A stretch of DNA of 64,000 nucleotides from Deuterostichococcus epilithicus. Taxonomy: Eukaryota; Chlorophyta; Trebouxiophyceae; Prasiolales; Stichococcaceae. Shown one piece after another: positions 1 through 12,000 of this stretch (within the stretch, counting starts at the first letter, position 1; every line of letters starts with the position of its first letter). Location: assembly GCA_033439295.1 (NCBI GenBank), contig JAVTLE010000008.1, positions 558,001-622,000 of the forward strand, in the 5' to 3' direction. The position numbers and the translations under genes are program-made. The notes under the pieces are model-generated. The model saw only the letters and a program-made list of their open reading frames with translations, did no database searches and was not told the origin of the DNA.

Positions 1-36
1 GCCTCTCCAATCCCTCTGCACCAGAGCATCTATGCT

Positions 37-555
37 ATGCTAGGAGAGGAGCCCTTGACGGCCAGCTCGGAACCTATGGCCAGACCAGCAGACCCGCCAA
101 GAAGCCAGCGAAACGGCAGCGTATCAGCACCGCCGCCGGAGCCGCCAACATCGGAACGCAGCCAGGGCGCCTCAGCACAAGCCGCGCCAGCCAAAAAGCA
201 GTCGCCACCACAGCCTGATGGTGTGGGACATGCCTCGGAACGATCGGAACGCAGAACGTCAGCACGAGCAGAACGCGGAACGCACCCTGCCGCACAGCTT
301 GGGGACGCCCTTGCTGCCGCCCAGGAATCGGAACTCGGAACCGCCGCCACGCCGGCCGCAGAACACCCGCTGGACACCGCCAAAATGGAGCACGAGGTCA
401 GCAGAACAGCCAGCAGCTGCACAGCAGAACCAACACCGCTGCTGCCAGACGCCGCTGAACTACAAACGCCGCAAGGAAGAGAACTGCGCCTGACCTCAGT
501 GGAGACACAACAGAACGAGATGCCGATGCATCTACACGGCCGCGCCCGCGGATAG
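37..555 (+). CDS. gag-like part of the chromovirus
   Basis: An open stretch of 172 codons, rich in Pro, Ala, Glu, Arg and Gln, precedes the protease in the same frame as pol. Low-complexity sequence of this kind is usual for the end of gag and the gag-pol linker of plant and algal chromoviruses. No zinc knuckle (CCHC) is visible, and the gag start lies outside the window. The assignment rests on position rather than on a recognised domain. Confidence 0.45.
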   Translation: MLGEEPLTASSEPMARPADPPRSQRNGSVSAPPPEPPTSERSQGASAQAAPAKKQSPPQPDGVGHASERSERRTSARAERGTHPAAQLGDALAAAQESELGTAATPAAEHPLDTAKMEHEVSRTASSCTAEPTPLLPDAAELQTPQGRELRLTSVETQQNEMPMHLHGRARG

Positions 556-696
556 CCTGCTACCTTTCTGGTAGACTGCGGCGCCCAAGGCAACTTCGTC
601 AACGCCGCATACGCCCGACTTCTCGGACTACCGCTGGACAGCACCCCGGGATTCAATATCATCCTAGCAGACGGCTCCAAGCGCCCCTGCCAAGAA

Positions 697-3600
697 GTGG
701 TGGACCAGCTGCGAATCTCCCTCGGAGCTGCCGCCAACACCTATACCTGTACGAGCCGCTTCTACGTGACCAACTTGCCGGGCAACTACGACTTCATCCT
801 CGGAATGCCTTGGCTGGCGCGCCACAACCCTACTATAAAGTGGAGTGCGCCACAAACGCTCACCTTCAACACCGCCGGTGGACGCATCACGCTGCAGCCA
901 CCCCGCCAGCCGGCCACATCGACGCCGCGATCCCCGCCTGGCCAACACCGTCCGCCAGCGTCAGCACCGCCGCCGGATCAGCCGCCACCGGCACAGCCGC
1001 CGCCAGCTGCAGACCAAGAGCAGCACGTGTCAGAGCCAGCACTACAAGACAGGCTGATCTCCGTCCTCCAGTTACATGAAGCCGCGCGCGAGGGAGGCGA
1101 GCTTCTCCTGTGCATCGTCCGCCCTGCTGCCACCTCATCGGCAGCCGACAGCAACCCCTACCAAGACAAGATCGACAAGATCAAGAAGGACTACAGCCAC
1201 GTCTTTCAGGAGCCAACAAAGCTGCCGCCACACCGCTGGGCAGACCATGGAATCGAGCTGCTGCCCGACGCCAAGCCGCCATGGCGCCCCTGCTACAAGT
1301 CCAGCTATGCTGAGCTTGAGGAGCTACGCCGTCAGCTCAAGGATCTGACTGACAAGGGATTCATCCAACCCTCGAAGTCACCCTTCGGAGCACCAGTCCT
1401 CTTCGTCAAGAAGAAGGACGGTAGCATGCGCATGTGCGTGGACTACCGCGCTCTCAACAAGATTACCGTCAAAAACAGCTACCCGCTGCCGCGCATCGAC
1501 GAGCTACTCACACAGCTGCAAGGAGCCAAGTTCTTCACCAAGATCGACCTTCGGTCTGGCTACCACCAGATCCGAATCGAAGACGCCGACATCCCCAAGA
1601 CCGCCTTCAGAACGCGCTACGGTCACTTCGAAATTCTGGTCATGCCCTTCGGCTTGACCAATGCCCCGGCGACATTCATGCACCTCATGAACGACATCTT
1701 CCGACCACACCTCGACCACTTCATCATCGTCTACCTCGACGACATCCTCATCTACTCCAAAACAGCAGAAGAACACGACCGTCATGTGCGAACAGCCATG
1801 GACATCCTACAACGCCACCAGCTCTTCGCCAAGATGGAGAAATGCGACTTCTTCTCGACCAGCATCAACTTCCTCGGCTACATCGTCACCGCAGACGGGC
1901 TGAAGATGGAGCCCGAGAAAGTCAACGCCGTCAAGAACTGGCCACCCCCCGCCAACATCACCGAATTAAGAGCCTTCCTAGGCTTTGCCGCCTTCTACCG
2001 CCGCTTCATCAAGGGCTACTCCGACATCTGCAGCCCTCTCACCGCACTCTTGGGCAAGGACCAGCCCTATGAGTGGACGGCCGCACAAGATGCCGCGTTC
2101 AACGCCCTGAAGACCGCCGTCACCTCTGGACCAACCCTACAGATCCCCAGCCATAAGCACGACTTCGTGCTGGCAACGGACGCCTCATCCTTCGCCATTG
2201 GAGCAGTCCTCAGCCAAGATCAAGGCTCTGGCTTGCGCCCCGTCGCCTTCCACTCCCGCAAGCTCAACCCCGCTGAGCGCAACTACCCAACCCACGAGAA
2301 AGAGATGCTCGCCATCATCGACGCTCTGGAGTACTACCGCTACTACACTGAAGGCCGGCACATCACCATCTACACCGACCATGCCTCGCTGCGCTTCTTT
2401 GAAGACCAGCCCAAGCTGGCACAGCGCCAAATACGCTGGGCTGACAAGCTACGCAACTTCAACTACACCATCAAATATCGCCCCGGAAAGGATAACGTCG
2501 CCGCTGACGCCCTGTCCCGCCGCCCAGACCTCCGCCTGGCAGCCATCTCGTCTGTACTACCTGCTGCCACCCTACTGGACGAAATTCGGAAGAACTACAC
2601 CACCGACCCCTTCTACAACGACCCCAGCAGCCTGCCTGCTGCCATCCGCAAAGAGGGGAATGGACTCTTCACCTTCAGCGCCGACGACGACAACAGCAAC
2701 GCCACATGCCGCCTGTGCATCCCAGATGTACCAGCCGTCCGCGAAGCACTGCTGCAAGAGGCCCACGACATTCCGCTCTCTGGCCACCTGGGAGTGGAGA
2801 AAACAGCAGCCAGCCTCAGCCGTCGCTTCTATTGGCCCAACCTCACCGACACCGTCCGCCGATACATCCGCACCTGCGACACCTGCCAACGGAGCAAACC
2901 GTCGAATCAGCATCCAGCCGGACTCCTACAGCCGCTGCCCAACCCTCAGCGTCGCTGGGAATCCGTCAGCATGGACCTCATTACCCAGCTACCTAAGACA
3001 CGCAGCGGGTATGATGCCGCCCTTGTCATGGTGGACCGCCTCAGCAAGTGGACCTACATCCGCCCTACGCACACGAACGCCGACGCACCGGACATCGCGA
3101 AGCTTTTCTTTGACACCATCGTCTGCCAGCATGGAGTACCCACCTCCATCGTCTCCGACCGCGACCCCCGCTTCACCAGCCGCTTCTGGCAGGCCCTCTT
3201 CAAAGCCTGCGGCACACGACTCGATATGTCGACCAGCTACCACCCGCAAACGGATGGCCAAACGGAGCGTGCCAATCGAACACTGGAGCAAATCATCCGC
3301 AGCTACGTGGACGACAAGCAGAGCGACTGGGATAACTGGATCCTGCCCGCCCAGTTCGCCCTCAATACCACCGTCAGCGCCACGACGCGCCAGTCGCCAT
3401 TCTTCGTCAACTACGGACAACACCCGACAACGCCGCTGGACTCCATCGTACCTTCCACAAGCGTCCAAGCCACGGAGGACTTTGTGAAGACCATCGCCGC
3501 CGCCGAAGCTGCCGCCAAGCGCCACATCGCCGCAGCGCAAAACCGCCAAAAGCAGCATGCCGACCGACAACGCCGCGAGTTGCAATTCGAGCCTGGAGAT

Positions 3601-4020
3601 CGGGTCATGCTCTCCACCGCCAACACGCCAATTGCCGCTGGACCCGCCTACAAGTTGAAGCCACGCTTTACTGGGCCTCTCAAGATCATCGAGGTCGTCT
3701 CGCCAGTCGCCTACAGGGTTCAGCTACCAGCTTCCTGGCGCATCCATGACGTCTTTCACGTCTCGAAGTTGAAGCCCTTCCATGACGGCGCACCGGAGTT
3801 TGCCAGCCGTCCAGCGCAGTCACCGCCGCCCCCCATCTTCGACCCCGAAGTTGGCGAGGCTTACGATGTGGACTACATCATCGACAAGAAGTACTTCAAG
3901 ACGGAGCGCCGCTACAAGTACCTGATCAAGTGGAAAGGATACCCTAGGGCTGATGCCACATGGGAGCCACTCGGCAATCTGAACTTAAAGACGCAGGAGG
4001 AGGCCCGGAATATGCGCTAG
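697..4020 (+). CDS. chromovirus pol: protease end, RT, RNase H, integrase, chromodomain
   Basis: This 1107-codon open frame carries the enzymes of the element. The first ~70 residues are the end of the retropepsin fold. Reverse transcriptase spans about residues 190-400, with the catalytic YLDD at 346-349. RNase H begins near 490 at ATDAS. The integrase zinc finger (HLGVEK...CDTCQ) lies near 695-730, and the DDE core runs from about 755 to 865 with VSDRDPRF and the [12 protein letters not shown]-type block (here [12 protein letters not shown]). The C-terminus (about 1057-1100) is a chromodomain, recognised by YLIKWKGY and TWEP. Chromodomains of this type are known to steer integration towards modified histones. 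The listed start is just the first ATG; the polyprotein begins further upstream. Confidence 0.95.
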   Translation: MVDQLRISLGAAANTYTCTSRFYVTNLPGNYDFILGMPWLARHNPTIKWSAPQTLTFNTAGGRITLQPPRQPATSTPRSPPGQHRPPASAPPPDQPPPAQPPPAADQEQHVSEPALQDRLISVLQLHEAAREGGELLLCIVRPAATSSAADSNPYQDKIDKIKKDYSHVFQEPTKLPPHRWADHGIELLPDAKPPWRPCYKSSYAELEELRRQLKDLTDKGFIQPSKSPFGAPVLFVKKKDGSMRMCVDYRALNKITVKNSYPLPRIDELLTQLQGAKFFTKIDLRSGYHQIRIEDADIPKTAFRTRYGHFEILVMPFGLTNAPATFMHLMNDIFRPHLDHFIIVYLDDILIYSKTAEEHDRHVRTAMDILQRHQLFAKMEKCDFFSTSINFLGYIVTADGLKMEPEKVNAVKNWPPPANITELRAFLGFAAFYRRFIKGYSDICSPLTALLGKDQPYEWTAAQDAAFNALKTAVTSGPTLQIPSHKHDFVLATDASSFAIGAVLSQDQGSGLRPVAFHSRKLNPAERNYPTHEKEMLAIIDALEYYRYYTEGRHITIYTDHASLRFFEDQPKLAQRQIRWADKLRNFNYTIKYRPGKDNVAADALSRRPDLRLAAISSVLPAATLLDEIRKNYTTDPFYNDPSSLPAAIRKEGNGLFTFSADDDNSNATCRLCIPDVPAVREALLQEAHDIPLSGHLGVEKTAASLSRRFYWPNLTDTVRRYIRTCDTCQRSKPSNQHPAGLLQPLPNPQRRWESVSMDLITQLPKTRSGYDAALVMVDRLSKWTYIRPTHTNADAPDIAKLFFDTIVCQHGVPTSIVSDRDPRFTSRFWQALFKACGTRLDMSTSYHPQTDGQTERANRTLEQIIRSYVDDKQSDWDNWILPAQFALNTTVSATTRQSPFFVNYGQHPTTPLDSIVPSTSVQATEDFVKTIAAAEAAAKRHIAAAQNRQKQHADRQRRELQFEPGDRVMLSTANTPIAAGPAYKLKPRFTGPLKIIEVVSPVAYRVQLPASWRIHDVFHVSKLKPFHDGAPEFASRPAQSPPPPIFDPEVGEAYDVDYIIDKKYFKTERRYKYLIKWKGYPRADATWEPLGNLNLKTQEEARNMR

Positions 4021-4075
4021 CGCTAGAACAATTGCGAAAGTGTTGGGGACAACACTTCTTCACGGAGGGGAGGAA

Positions 4076-4464
4076 TGTAGCAGAATGGTGTCGGAGAACG
4101 CACGTGTCACCACGTGGCGTGAGTCAGCATTACATACTCCAACTTCGCGTCGTTTGCCATCGAACAGTCTGGACGCCTTTAGAGAATACTCCAGATGGTG
4201 CTTGCAACTGCGAACGTTCTAGAGACGGGAATAACGCATCAGGCAGTACAGGGCTTAGACTTGGGAACATTGCTATAAAAGCATGGCGCTGGCACATTTG
4301 CAGGACACTTCTCGTTTGCACTTCTCGTTCTCAAAACTCTCCTCCAACTTGTAAGCAGTCGCTAACCTCAGAACGCAGCACGTCGGAACTCAGAACCTAC
4401 TTCCAGTACCTCCAGAAAGACAGATTGAGGCCACCTCAGCACTGCAGGGCCCCGTTCTGTCACA
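4076..4464 (+). repeat. 3' LTR of the + strand chromovirus
   Basis: The LTR starts at TGTAGCAGAA directly after the purine-rich tract GGAGGGGAGGAA and ends at TTCTGTCACA. The two ends form an imperfect inverted repeat with the usual TG...CA. A TATA-like stretch (GCTATAAAAGC, about 4270) fits an LTR promoter. No partner copy lies in the window, so the exact 3' border (4462 or 4464) and the target-site duplication are not proven. Confidence 0.7.
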
Positions 4465-4544
4465 TACCAAGTGCGTCGGTGACGCCGGCAGTATGTGGCA
4501 ATGTGCTATGTGGTCTGTTGCCGAGAGGATGGCCACTACGGCTG

Positions 4545-4831
4545 TGATAATAGAACGGGTGTTTATATGCTAAGAGTCTCGACTTCGCTGTATGATTACT
4601 GTACTCGAAGGATTTACAGAGGTGCCAAGTCTACAAGTTGCGAAGTCCCGTATAGGTTCAGCAGGTCAGGATACCATGCCTGACCGTACAACACAAGCTG
4701 TAAGAACGTTCATGTCAAGGCAAAGGAAGTGTACAGCCAATGAACGTTCGGATAGACAACATGCGTCAGATCTTAGAAAGATCTGACGCAAGCGAATGTA
4801 GGAAAAGGCCAAGGAAGGCTGTTCTACTACA
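4545..4831 (-). repeat. 3' LTR of the - strand element
   Basis: On the - strand it runs from TGTAGTAGAACAG to about CTATTATCA. It matches 6333-6615 over its whole length apart from a handful of small differences. It contains a perfect 12-bp stem with a 3-nt loop at 4763-4789. Confidence 0.85.
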
Positions 4832-5219
4832 TACCTTCCCCACCTGAAAACGTTTTTGTCCTCAAAAACAGAAGGCAGGCCATCAGCATTTTTGCGAAAC
4901 CACAGTCTGGGGTAAACCGCCAAAACCCCCAGCTGTTTTCCCTAGAGCTATCCCGTGCCACTGATTGGTCCCCGGGGGCGGTAGCTCTCATTCGTGGGAA
5001 AACAGGTGGTGCTGAATGGTCAAGTGGCTGAGCGCAAAAGCGGCGCCCAGCCAGCGAGGAAAAGTAGCTGCAGACAAAAGTCCAAATCGAACACGAGTAT
5101 CTGCAAACGGACGAAATGCTGCGCCAGTGAACCACAGCCATGTCTATCCCGCTAGGGCCATCGTTATGGCAGGGTATCGGCAGCAGCAAGCAGCGGCACG
5201 CCAACCATCGGCTGCGCTG

Positions 5220-5410
5220 CAAGTGTGTGCTGACGGACGTCGGCGGCAGCAGCTGGCAGCGGCTGCGGCTGCGGCGCCAGCTGTGGCCTCCTCTGCAGCG
5301 GTAGCGCCCATCATCGGCAGCCTCGGGAGTGTGCGCCTCGGGAGTGTGCGCCGATGGACGTCAGGCGGCGGCGCCAGCGGCGGCGGCGGCGGCGGCGCCA
5401 GCGGCAGAGT
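5220..5410. repeat. GC-rich trinucleotide-like low-complexity tract
   Basis: The tract is rich in GGC/GCN units inside the - strand element and includes a direct duplication of CTCGGGAGTGTGCGC (about 5321-5350). No protein is supported here. The rest of 4846-5480 shows nothing else recognisable. Confidence 0.6.
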
Positions 5411-5479
5411 GTACATGTCACAGAAACAGGCTGCACCTGGTGACGCAGATGGCAGCGGTAGGAGTCACGGCGGAGGTTT

Positions 5480-6330
5480 TAGGATGCGCCGATGCGGTCG
5501 GCGTCACGTCGCAGCGCCGCGTTCGGGTGGCCATAGGCCTCCCAGGTGGCGTCGTGGAGCGGATAGCCCTTCTATTGTACTAGGTACTCGCGGCGCTTGC
5601 GGCGATTGTTGTAGCGCGCGCGCAGGATGGACTCTGCGATGAATGCCTCGCCAACGTCAGGGTCCAGGACGGGGGCGGGGGGCGGCGCAGGCTGCTGTGC
5701 CTGCTGTCGGCGGGCAGCGGCGCGAGTGGGGAAGCGACCATCGTCGCTGCGGTAGGGCGCCAGGCGTGAGACGTGGAAGACGTTGTGGATGCGCCAGGTC
5801 GTGGGCAGTGCCAGTTCGTAGGCGACATCGCTGATGGCGGCAGTGATGGCGAAGGGGCCCGCGAAGTGCGGCTTGAGCTTGTAGGCAGGGCCTGCGGCGA
5901 GGGGCGTGTTGGCGGTGGACAGCAAGACGCGGTCGCCAACGGAGAAGCTGAGCTCGCGGCGGCGGCGGTCGGCATGCTGCGCCTGCCGGTTTTGCGCGAC
6001 GGCAATGTGGGCTTTGGCGGCGTCGGTGGCAGAGCGCAGGCGCGTGAGGAAGTCGTCGGTGGCTTGGACAGGGCTGGAGCCAGTGATGGCGGAGTCCAGC
6101 GGCAAGCGCGGGTGCTGGCCGTAGTTGAGGTAGAACGGCGTGTGCTGCGTGGACGTCTGGACGGCATTGTTGTATGCGAACTCGGCGTAGCCGAGCCAGC
6201 GGTCCCAGTCGTCCTGGCGGTTGGAGACGTAGTTCCTGACGATCTGTTCCAAGGTCCGGATGGCACGTTCGGTATGGCCGTCGGTCTGGGGGTGGTAGCT
6301 GGTGGACATGGCCAGCTTGGTGCCGGCAAG
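5480..6330 (-). pseudogene. integrase C-terminus/chromodomain remnant of the - strand element
   Basis: The - strand carries the SYHPQTDG...TERA block, the YAEFAYN and PFYLNYGQHP blocks and the HNVFHVSRL motif of a Ty3/gypsy integrase. Chromodomain-like sequence follows towards lower coordinates. It aligns closely with residues 845-1090 of the neighbouring pol. It is a fossil fragment without protease, RT or RNase H and cannot be autonomous. Confidence 0.85.
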
Positions 6331-6332
6331 GT

Positions 6333-6615
6333 ATAATAGAACTGGTGTTTATATGCTAAGAGTCTCGACTTCGCTGTATGAATATGTACTCGAAGGATTT
6401 ACAGAGGTGCCAAGTCTACAAGTTGCGAAGTCCCGTATAGGTTCAGCAGGTCAGGATACCATGCCTGACCGTACAACACATGCTGTAAGAACGTTCATGT
6501 CAAGGCAAAGGAAGTGTACAGCCAATGAACGTTGTATAGACAACATGCGTCAGATCTTAGAAAGATCTGACGCAAGCGAATGTAGGAAAAGGCCAAGGAA
6601 GGCTGTTCTACTACA
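6333..6615 (-). repeat. 5' LTR of the - strand element
   Basis: This is the partner copy of 4545-4831. Its inner end abuts the integrase-related body directly, with no primer-binding region between them. It carries the same 12-bp-stem hairpin (6547-6573). Confidence 0.85.
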
Positions 6616-6621
6616 GCTGTG

Positions 6622-7030
6622 CTGTGTGCTGTGCATGCTTCATGCCACGTGTGGACGGAACTAAGGTGGTGCAGTTTTACATGTGCACGCCAAGTGCTGA
6701 AGCCAGGCTTGAGATGTGAGTTGCTGAATCTAACGGAAGGAGAGCAGAGTTCACCAGAGTGCCGCGGAAAATCTGGCGGAAGGGAATTTCCTTCGTTTCG
6801 CAAGACCTCTCAATCGCCCAGCCCCAATCGCCACATCTCACACTACTGAACCGTCGACATAGCTTGTAAGTGCCAAGTGACGTTCTGAGAGATTTGGATC
6901 ATCTGGGTGACGGGTTATGGGTCAAGATGTCCAACATCTGTGTTGCGGTTATCGCTGCAAACTTGGCTCCAAAACAACCAACACCAGGCCATACAAGCAT
7001 GTTGCTAGTGTTGAATATACTTTTGCAATG
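6622..7030. other. flank of the LTR elements, no gene seen
   Basis: I see no recognisable coding exon, RNA or repeat in this stretch. It separates the LTR elements from a weak candidate gene. Confidence 0.4.
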
Positions 7031-7760
7031 AGAAGACGAGAGAGTAAGCACCTGTACGGACTGAGGAGCTGCCTCTGTGAGCAACTCGCCGCTCTGCAGG
7101 CCGCCGAGGAAGGCCGCCAGCGCGCAACAGCACTGCACAGTCGATCGGTGGCGAGACTGGGCTGGCGTATAACTTCTTCACTTGTTGGTTGGAAAATGGT
7201 GTCATTTCATACATCTCAAGGCGTGCTGTAGGGTCTAATCTCTAATGCCAAGAGCCCGTATCAGTCGGTAGGCTGATGGCTGCAGCAGGTCGCATCCGGC
7301 GACACGGACTTGCTACTGGTCAACACACTGCTCTCATATGTGGAGGTCGTGCAGCCTGTCGCGCCTCTCAGCGAGACCCTCATCTCGCAGCTGCTGGAGT
7401 GCACTGCCCTCGTGCACCAGCATGTGCATAACGGCACACAGAGGATGGAGCAGGCGATTAGGAGAATGTTTGCATCGGCGCTGCAGCACCTGCGCCTCGT
7501 GTTGCGGGCGCTGGAGCAGTGCCAGCAAGGCGGAGATTCGGCAGCGGCGGCAGCCCAGATGATTGCGGCATTGGCCGCGGCGGTCCCCAGCAGGGCTGTC
7601 CCGGCTGCAGGGCCAGCTGCACCAGCTGCCAAGGCGGGGCCATCTACCACAAACACAACAGCTGCAGGGACGTCAACATCTGACATGGCCGCCAAGCTGC
7701 TGCTGCTGCTGCTGACCAGATGGCCAGGCGTCTGGAGGTCAGACGGGGTGATCGCGTGAA
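7031..7760 (+). CDS. possible exons of an unrecognised protein
   Basis: The clearest candidate is a 149-codon open stretch (7310-7759). It can be extended back to a CAG acceptor at about 7287, giving VASGDTDLLLVNTLL... followed by leucine-rich helical sequence (QLLECTALVHQH, RRMFASALQHLRLVLR) and an Ala/Pro-rich tail. A short upstream exon with EQLAALQAAEEGR may belong to it. No domain is recognised, and start and end are not resolved. It could be a gene fragment beside the transposons. The composition fits real coding sequence better than the other frames, but support is weak. Confidence 0.3.
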
Positions 7761-9012
7761 TGATGTCACGTGCTGCATGTCCGCATTCGTCATGGGGCTG
7801 CTGTGCCGCACGTCCTCAATGGAAGTGCAGCTGGTGAGAGCGTTGGTCCTCGTCACCATGACCGGTGCTGGCAGTCGATTGCAATCACCTGTTCCAGAGC
7901 CGCAACATCGCGAAGGCAATGCATGTCCTGCCGATCGCTCAGGAGGAAGAGGCTCAAGAGCACGCAAGCGGCAGCCACCACTCCCGGCAGACTGTCCGCT
8001 GGCACGCGTAGAAGCAGCAAGAGGGCAAAGCGGCAGGCGGCCTCTGCAGCAGTGACCACCTCCATCTCTGCCGCGGCTGCGGAAGAAACAAACATCATTC
8101 CAGCAGCCAGTCGATCTCCGACTGCGGTTTCTGGGGTCATCGCTAAGCCCAGCGAGACTCACCTGGTGGGCGGCACGGCGCAGGGCGGCATGCAGCGTTG
8201 AGTGCAGCCCACTCTGCAGGGGCACACCACCACGCTAATGCGCTGCCCGCTGACGCTGGTGAGTCCGAGCAGCCCTACAGATGCCGTAGATTTTCACTCT
8301 CTGCTTTACTGTAGCTACCTAGTTGGCAAAAAGCCACAGCTTATGTTTGATGTGGTCAACCCTACCATGGCTCATGGCTGAGCGCTTGATCAATTTATGA
8401 TGTGGACCTGTCTGCAGAGCGGACCGTCTTTGCCGTAGGGAACACTGCTGGTACCCATGCCTTGGAGTGTCGAGCTGACAACGGTGAGATGGTCCCTTAG
8501 TGCATGCGAGAAGGAGTCGGTTTCGGCCGAATACCTACCTGGTGGCGCCCTTCAAGAGTCAGTGGCGTTCCTAGGATCAGTTTGTCAGCGTCACGACTGG
8601 ACACTCCAAGCCAACAACATTTTGTCAACTGAGGCTGGTGGACACTCGTCGAATTTAGTACCAAGGGGCTGCATGATCACGGTGACAGCGAATGCTGCCT
8701 GGTAGTCTGCACACGGCAAGCGCGCGGCGGACAAGGCGGCAAGATATTTCAGCGCCGCTTGGGCATGCAACAGAGGCACGACAGGCACCCGCGGGGCGGC
8801 ACATACTCCTCCCCGTCCTCGCGAGAAACCAGCTTGTCGGGTTTTCTTTCGGACCCCGACTGCGCCGCGGATCTTCTTTCAGACCCCGACCCCGACCGCG
8901 CCGCGAGCTCGCTGACCAGCCGCTCCCGCCGAGAACCTAAACCCAAATCCGCAGCAGCACGTCACATCAGGGAGGAACGGCAGGGCGTGGGCTGCGGCTG
9001 TAACTACCTCAC
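7761..9012. other. unresolved region
   Basis: Several short open frames overlap here on both strands, but none has recognisable similarity or consistent splice signals. Around 8846-8915 there are two imperfect copies of a CTTTC-GACCCCGAC-CGCCGCG unit. Otherwise nothing is supported. Confidence 0.3.
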
Positions 9013-12000
9013 TCATGAGAGGTTAACTGGCAACGGCAAGCTCAGGGACTGCAACACACTCGCCAATGAGGCGCCGATTGCGCCCCTGTCAGCCAGCCGC
9101 CATGCCACTACATGACACTCGCCCGGCTGTTTGCTGCGCACAAAGCGCCGGTCAAGCGGCGCACCCGCGAGTCCGGTGTGCAGGCTGAGATCTGCAGAGT
9201 CGTCGCGGTGCCGGCGCCGGGGGGCCGCGGCTGCAGCCTCTGCGAGTGTCAGCGGGCTATGCCTGGACAGGTTCGGCGACCCCGCCTGCGCAGCGCGAGA
9301 CTTGGGGCGAATAAGCCTGGCGGTCTCAGCGGCATTGCAAGGCACAGCTTGCGGCAGCAGCGGCAGCGGCGGCGGATGGTGAAAGGGCGCCATACGCCGG
9401 GGCTGGTGTCAACATCAGCTCCCGGCAGCTGCAGCGTCTGCCTGCTGTACTGTCGTGTCTCAGCCCTTGTTGAGCCCGAAACCGCACCCTCAGGTCTAGC
9501 TCGGCGAACAAGCTCTTGGCGCCGGAGCCCAGCGGGCCGCCCACAATGGTGTCCGCCTCCTGGCCAGTGTACGCGTTGGCATGACCCGCTGCATTGCCGC
9601 CACCCGCTGCACATCAGCCACAAAAGCAAGTCGGAGGCGGCACTTCCCTTCCCAGACCTTTCACATTATCGTGTGCAACAGGTTGGCCAATCCCAGGCCT
9701 GCTCACCTCGGCACATCGCCAGGCGAGCCTGCCGCACCGCTGGAGCCAGTCTCGGGGTCGAGTCCCAAGCAAAGAGGGCTCTTGTCCTCGGAGTGGGGCA
9801 ACGACGGCGCAGGTAGCGGCAGCCGCACCTGCCGCGCTGCCGCTGCCGCCGCTGTCCCAGCGCTCGTAGACGGCGGGCATGAACGGGTTCAGCCGCGGGT
9901 CGGCCATCCAGGACTGCACGCCGCCGTCGCCACTGTCGCCCCTGCCGGCCTGTGTGCCGAAGCCCGCATCCTGGGCCCCTGGAGGTATGCACACCTCATT
10001 GTAAGCTCAGCTTTCTTTTCTGACCTGTCTTCCTGGACAGCTGAGCGCCCCGCTTGCGGTGCTTGTGGTTCATCCAGGCCTGGCGACCCTCCTGAAACAC
10101 GCGCACGGCCTTGGGCGGCACACGCTTGCGCTCTCGAGCCCTTGCAGGCGCCCACCTGAATCCTCCCGGGGCGGCGCGGGAGCGCCGACCGCTGCGGTGC
10201 CGCCATTCTCGCCCGCCCCGCCGCTGCCCGCGGCACGCTCGAGCGACGACGCGGCGGCATGGGCCCCGGCGGGCCGCCACTGCGCTGCATGCTGCTCGCG
10301 GAACGCGTCCGTCTGGCGGGGCGGCGGCTCGGAGGTGGTGCGGAGGAGGCCGCGGCCGCTGGGGCTGCCGCCGGCGGGCGACGCCGCGCCGGAACCCGCT
10401 GAGGCGCGGCCCACGGATTTGGGCGGCGTGTACACCTGTGTGATGACCCCTGCGGCATGAATGAGTTTAGGGTTTGCAGTGCTTGCTCAGTCGGCCGCAT
10501 CAGGAATGCCTGCAACTACACTTGGCATGCGGCATCTGCAGCACGGCTCAAGTGAGCATCATCCGCCCAGGTGTGGCCGACCTGGGACTCTGCAAAAAGG
10601 CAGTGCTGACCCGCTCAGCGCAGACGGGAGGGCATAATGGCGACCAGGAAACTGCAACAAACAGTTTTCGAGCAGAGAGTTGTCAGTCACCCAGGACATG
10701 GTGAGATGCGGCGGCTGCGGCAGCGGCCAGCTTGGCTTCCACACTGCAGTTCGCCAGCAGCTCCACTGCATTGTAGTGACCCTTCTGCAGCGGCGGGCCC
10801 ATGCCGATGCCCAGTGTTGGGCTGAAGTGCAGCTCCCCGGGCACCGCCACCGCAGACAGGTCGTAGGTCGTCTCCTCCGGCGATTGCGACGCAGCCGGGT
10901 GCGTTTTGCCTGCCGCCGCGGTCGCTGTGGCAGCCGCCTCAGCTGCTGCGGCCGCCGCCTCAGCCGCTGCGGCCGCCGCTGCCGCCTTCCTGGCATCGAT
11001 GCCCTCTCGTCGCCGCCGCTGCAAATCAGCCTCACCAGCGGCCTTGGCGGCCGCTCTGGCAGCTGCAATTGCACTATACCCTGCAGCGGCAGCCGCCGGC
11101 GCCGCCTCCGGCGCTCTCTGCCGACCGTCTACCAAGGCAGCCGACGCCTCTGGCCGTGGTGAGGCGCTGCCTGCATTGCTGCAGCACGTCGCCGGCACAG
11201 GTGGCACGCACGCTGCCGCTGAACGCTGCTGCGGGATCTGGTGGTGCTGCCTGCCAGCTCCGAGGGGCAGTTCCACCGCAACGGCGGAGTCAGCGGCCGC
11301 CGGCTGCCTCACCCGCAGCGCCTCCTGCTGCAGCGGCAGGCGCGGCAGTCGCTCGGCAGAGCCGCCCACGGCAGGCTCCGGCCTGTGCTGCGCCATGCCG
11401 GCGTAGCCGCCGGGGCGCGACCGCGACTGCGTGGGCGGCCTCTTTGGCGGCTGCGAAGCTTTGCGTGGGGTGCTGCGCGGAGGCAACCCGAAATCGCCGC
11501 CTGCGGCTGGCTTCGTGTCGAAGGGCTGCGCGCCGCCGCTCGCTGCTGCTGCCAGCGCCGCTGGCGGCTGTGCCGCTGTCATAAGCGCAACAGCAGTGGC
11601 TGCATGCAGGCGCTGCCGGCTTGCAGATGTCTCCGACTTTGGTGCCCGCGCCTCCAGCGCCTTGACAAATGGGCGGCGAGGGGTGGTGGGCTCCGAGCTG
11701 CTGCCGCTGGCCGCCGACGCCGGCGCTCCTGTACACGCAGCCCGGCTGCTCGGCCGAGGCGGCAGACCGCCTGGCAGAGAACCGCCGCCGCCGCCTGGTT
11801 TGACCACGATCGGAGCACGCTTTGCCAGCCTCCGAGGGGTCGACGCGGCCGGCGGCGCTGGCGGCCGCGCAGGGCTGACGGAGACGACGGCTGGTCGCGG
11901 AGGCAGCATGCCGCTCACTATGCTGCTGGTGCTGGTGCTGGTGCTGGTGCTGATGCTGCTGCTGCTGCTGTCGATTGCACCGCTGCAGGATGGCACTCGC

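Larger units (their letters stand above)
1..4464 (+). mobile_element. Ty3/gypsy chromovirus LTR retrotransposon, 5' end outside the window
   Basis: This is the body and 3' LTR of a Ty3/gypsy element of the chromovirus branch. In order one sees a Pro/Gln/Glu-rich gag-like stretch, a retropepsin with the DCGA motif near base 580, reverse transcriptase, RNase H, an integrase with a zinc-binding H2C2 box and a DDE core, a C-terminal chromodomain, a polypurine tract (about 4061-4075) and an LTR. The order protease-RT-RNaseH-integrase-chromodomain defines the family. The 5' LTR and primer site lie upstream of base 1. The pol half looks whole, and about one break is suspected in the part visible. 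This and the clean 3' end suggest a young insertion. A second family member in the opposite orientation starts only about 80 bases beyond its LTR. Confidence 0.95.
4545..6615 (-). mobile_element. short Ty3/gypsy derivative with two LTRs
   Basis: Two direct LTR copies (4545-4831 and 6333-6615), about 97% identical, flank a body that holds only the integrase C-terminal part and chromodomain-like sequence of a gypsy element, read on the - strand. A purine tract lies next to the 3' LTR at 4832-4845. The flanks share CAGC, or up to six bases (GCTGTG at 4541-4546 and 6616-6621), which fits a target-site duplication. The LTR tips (TGTAGTAGAAC...) resemble those of the + strand neighbour (TGTAGCAGAA...), so both belong to one family. 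It is broken, with most of the body absent and at least one further break. LTR similarity suggests a recent origin. Confidence 0.85.

Noticed and set aside
30-740. A 236-codon open frame on - in the retroelement
   Set aside because: Antisense to gag/protease of the chromovirus; a shadow frame.
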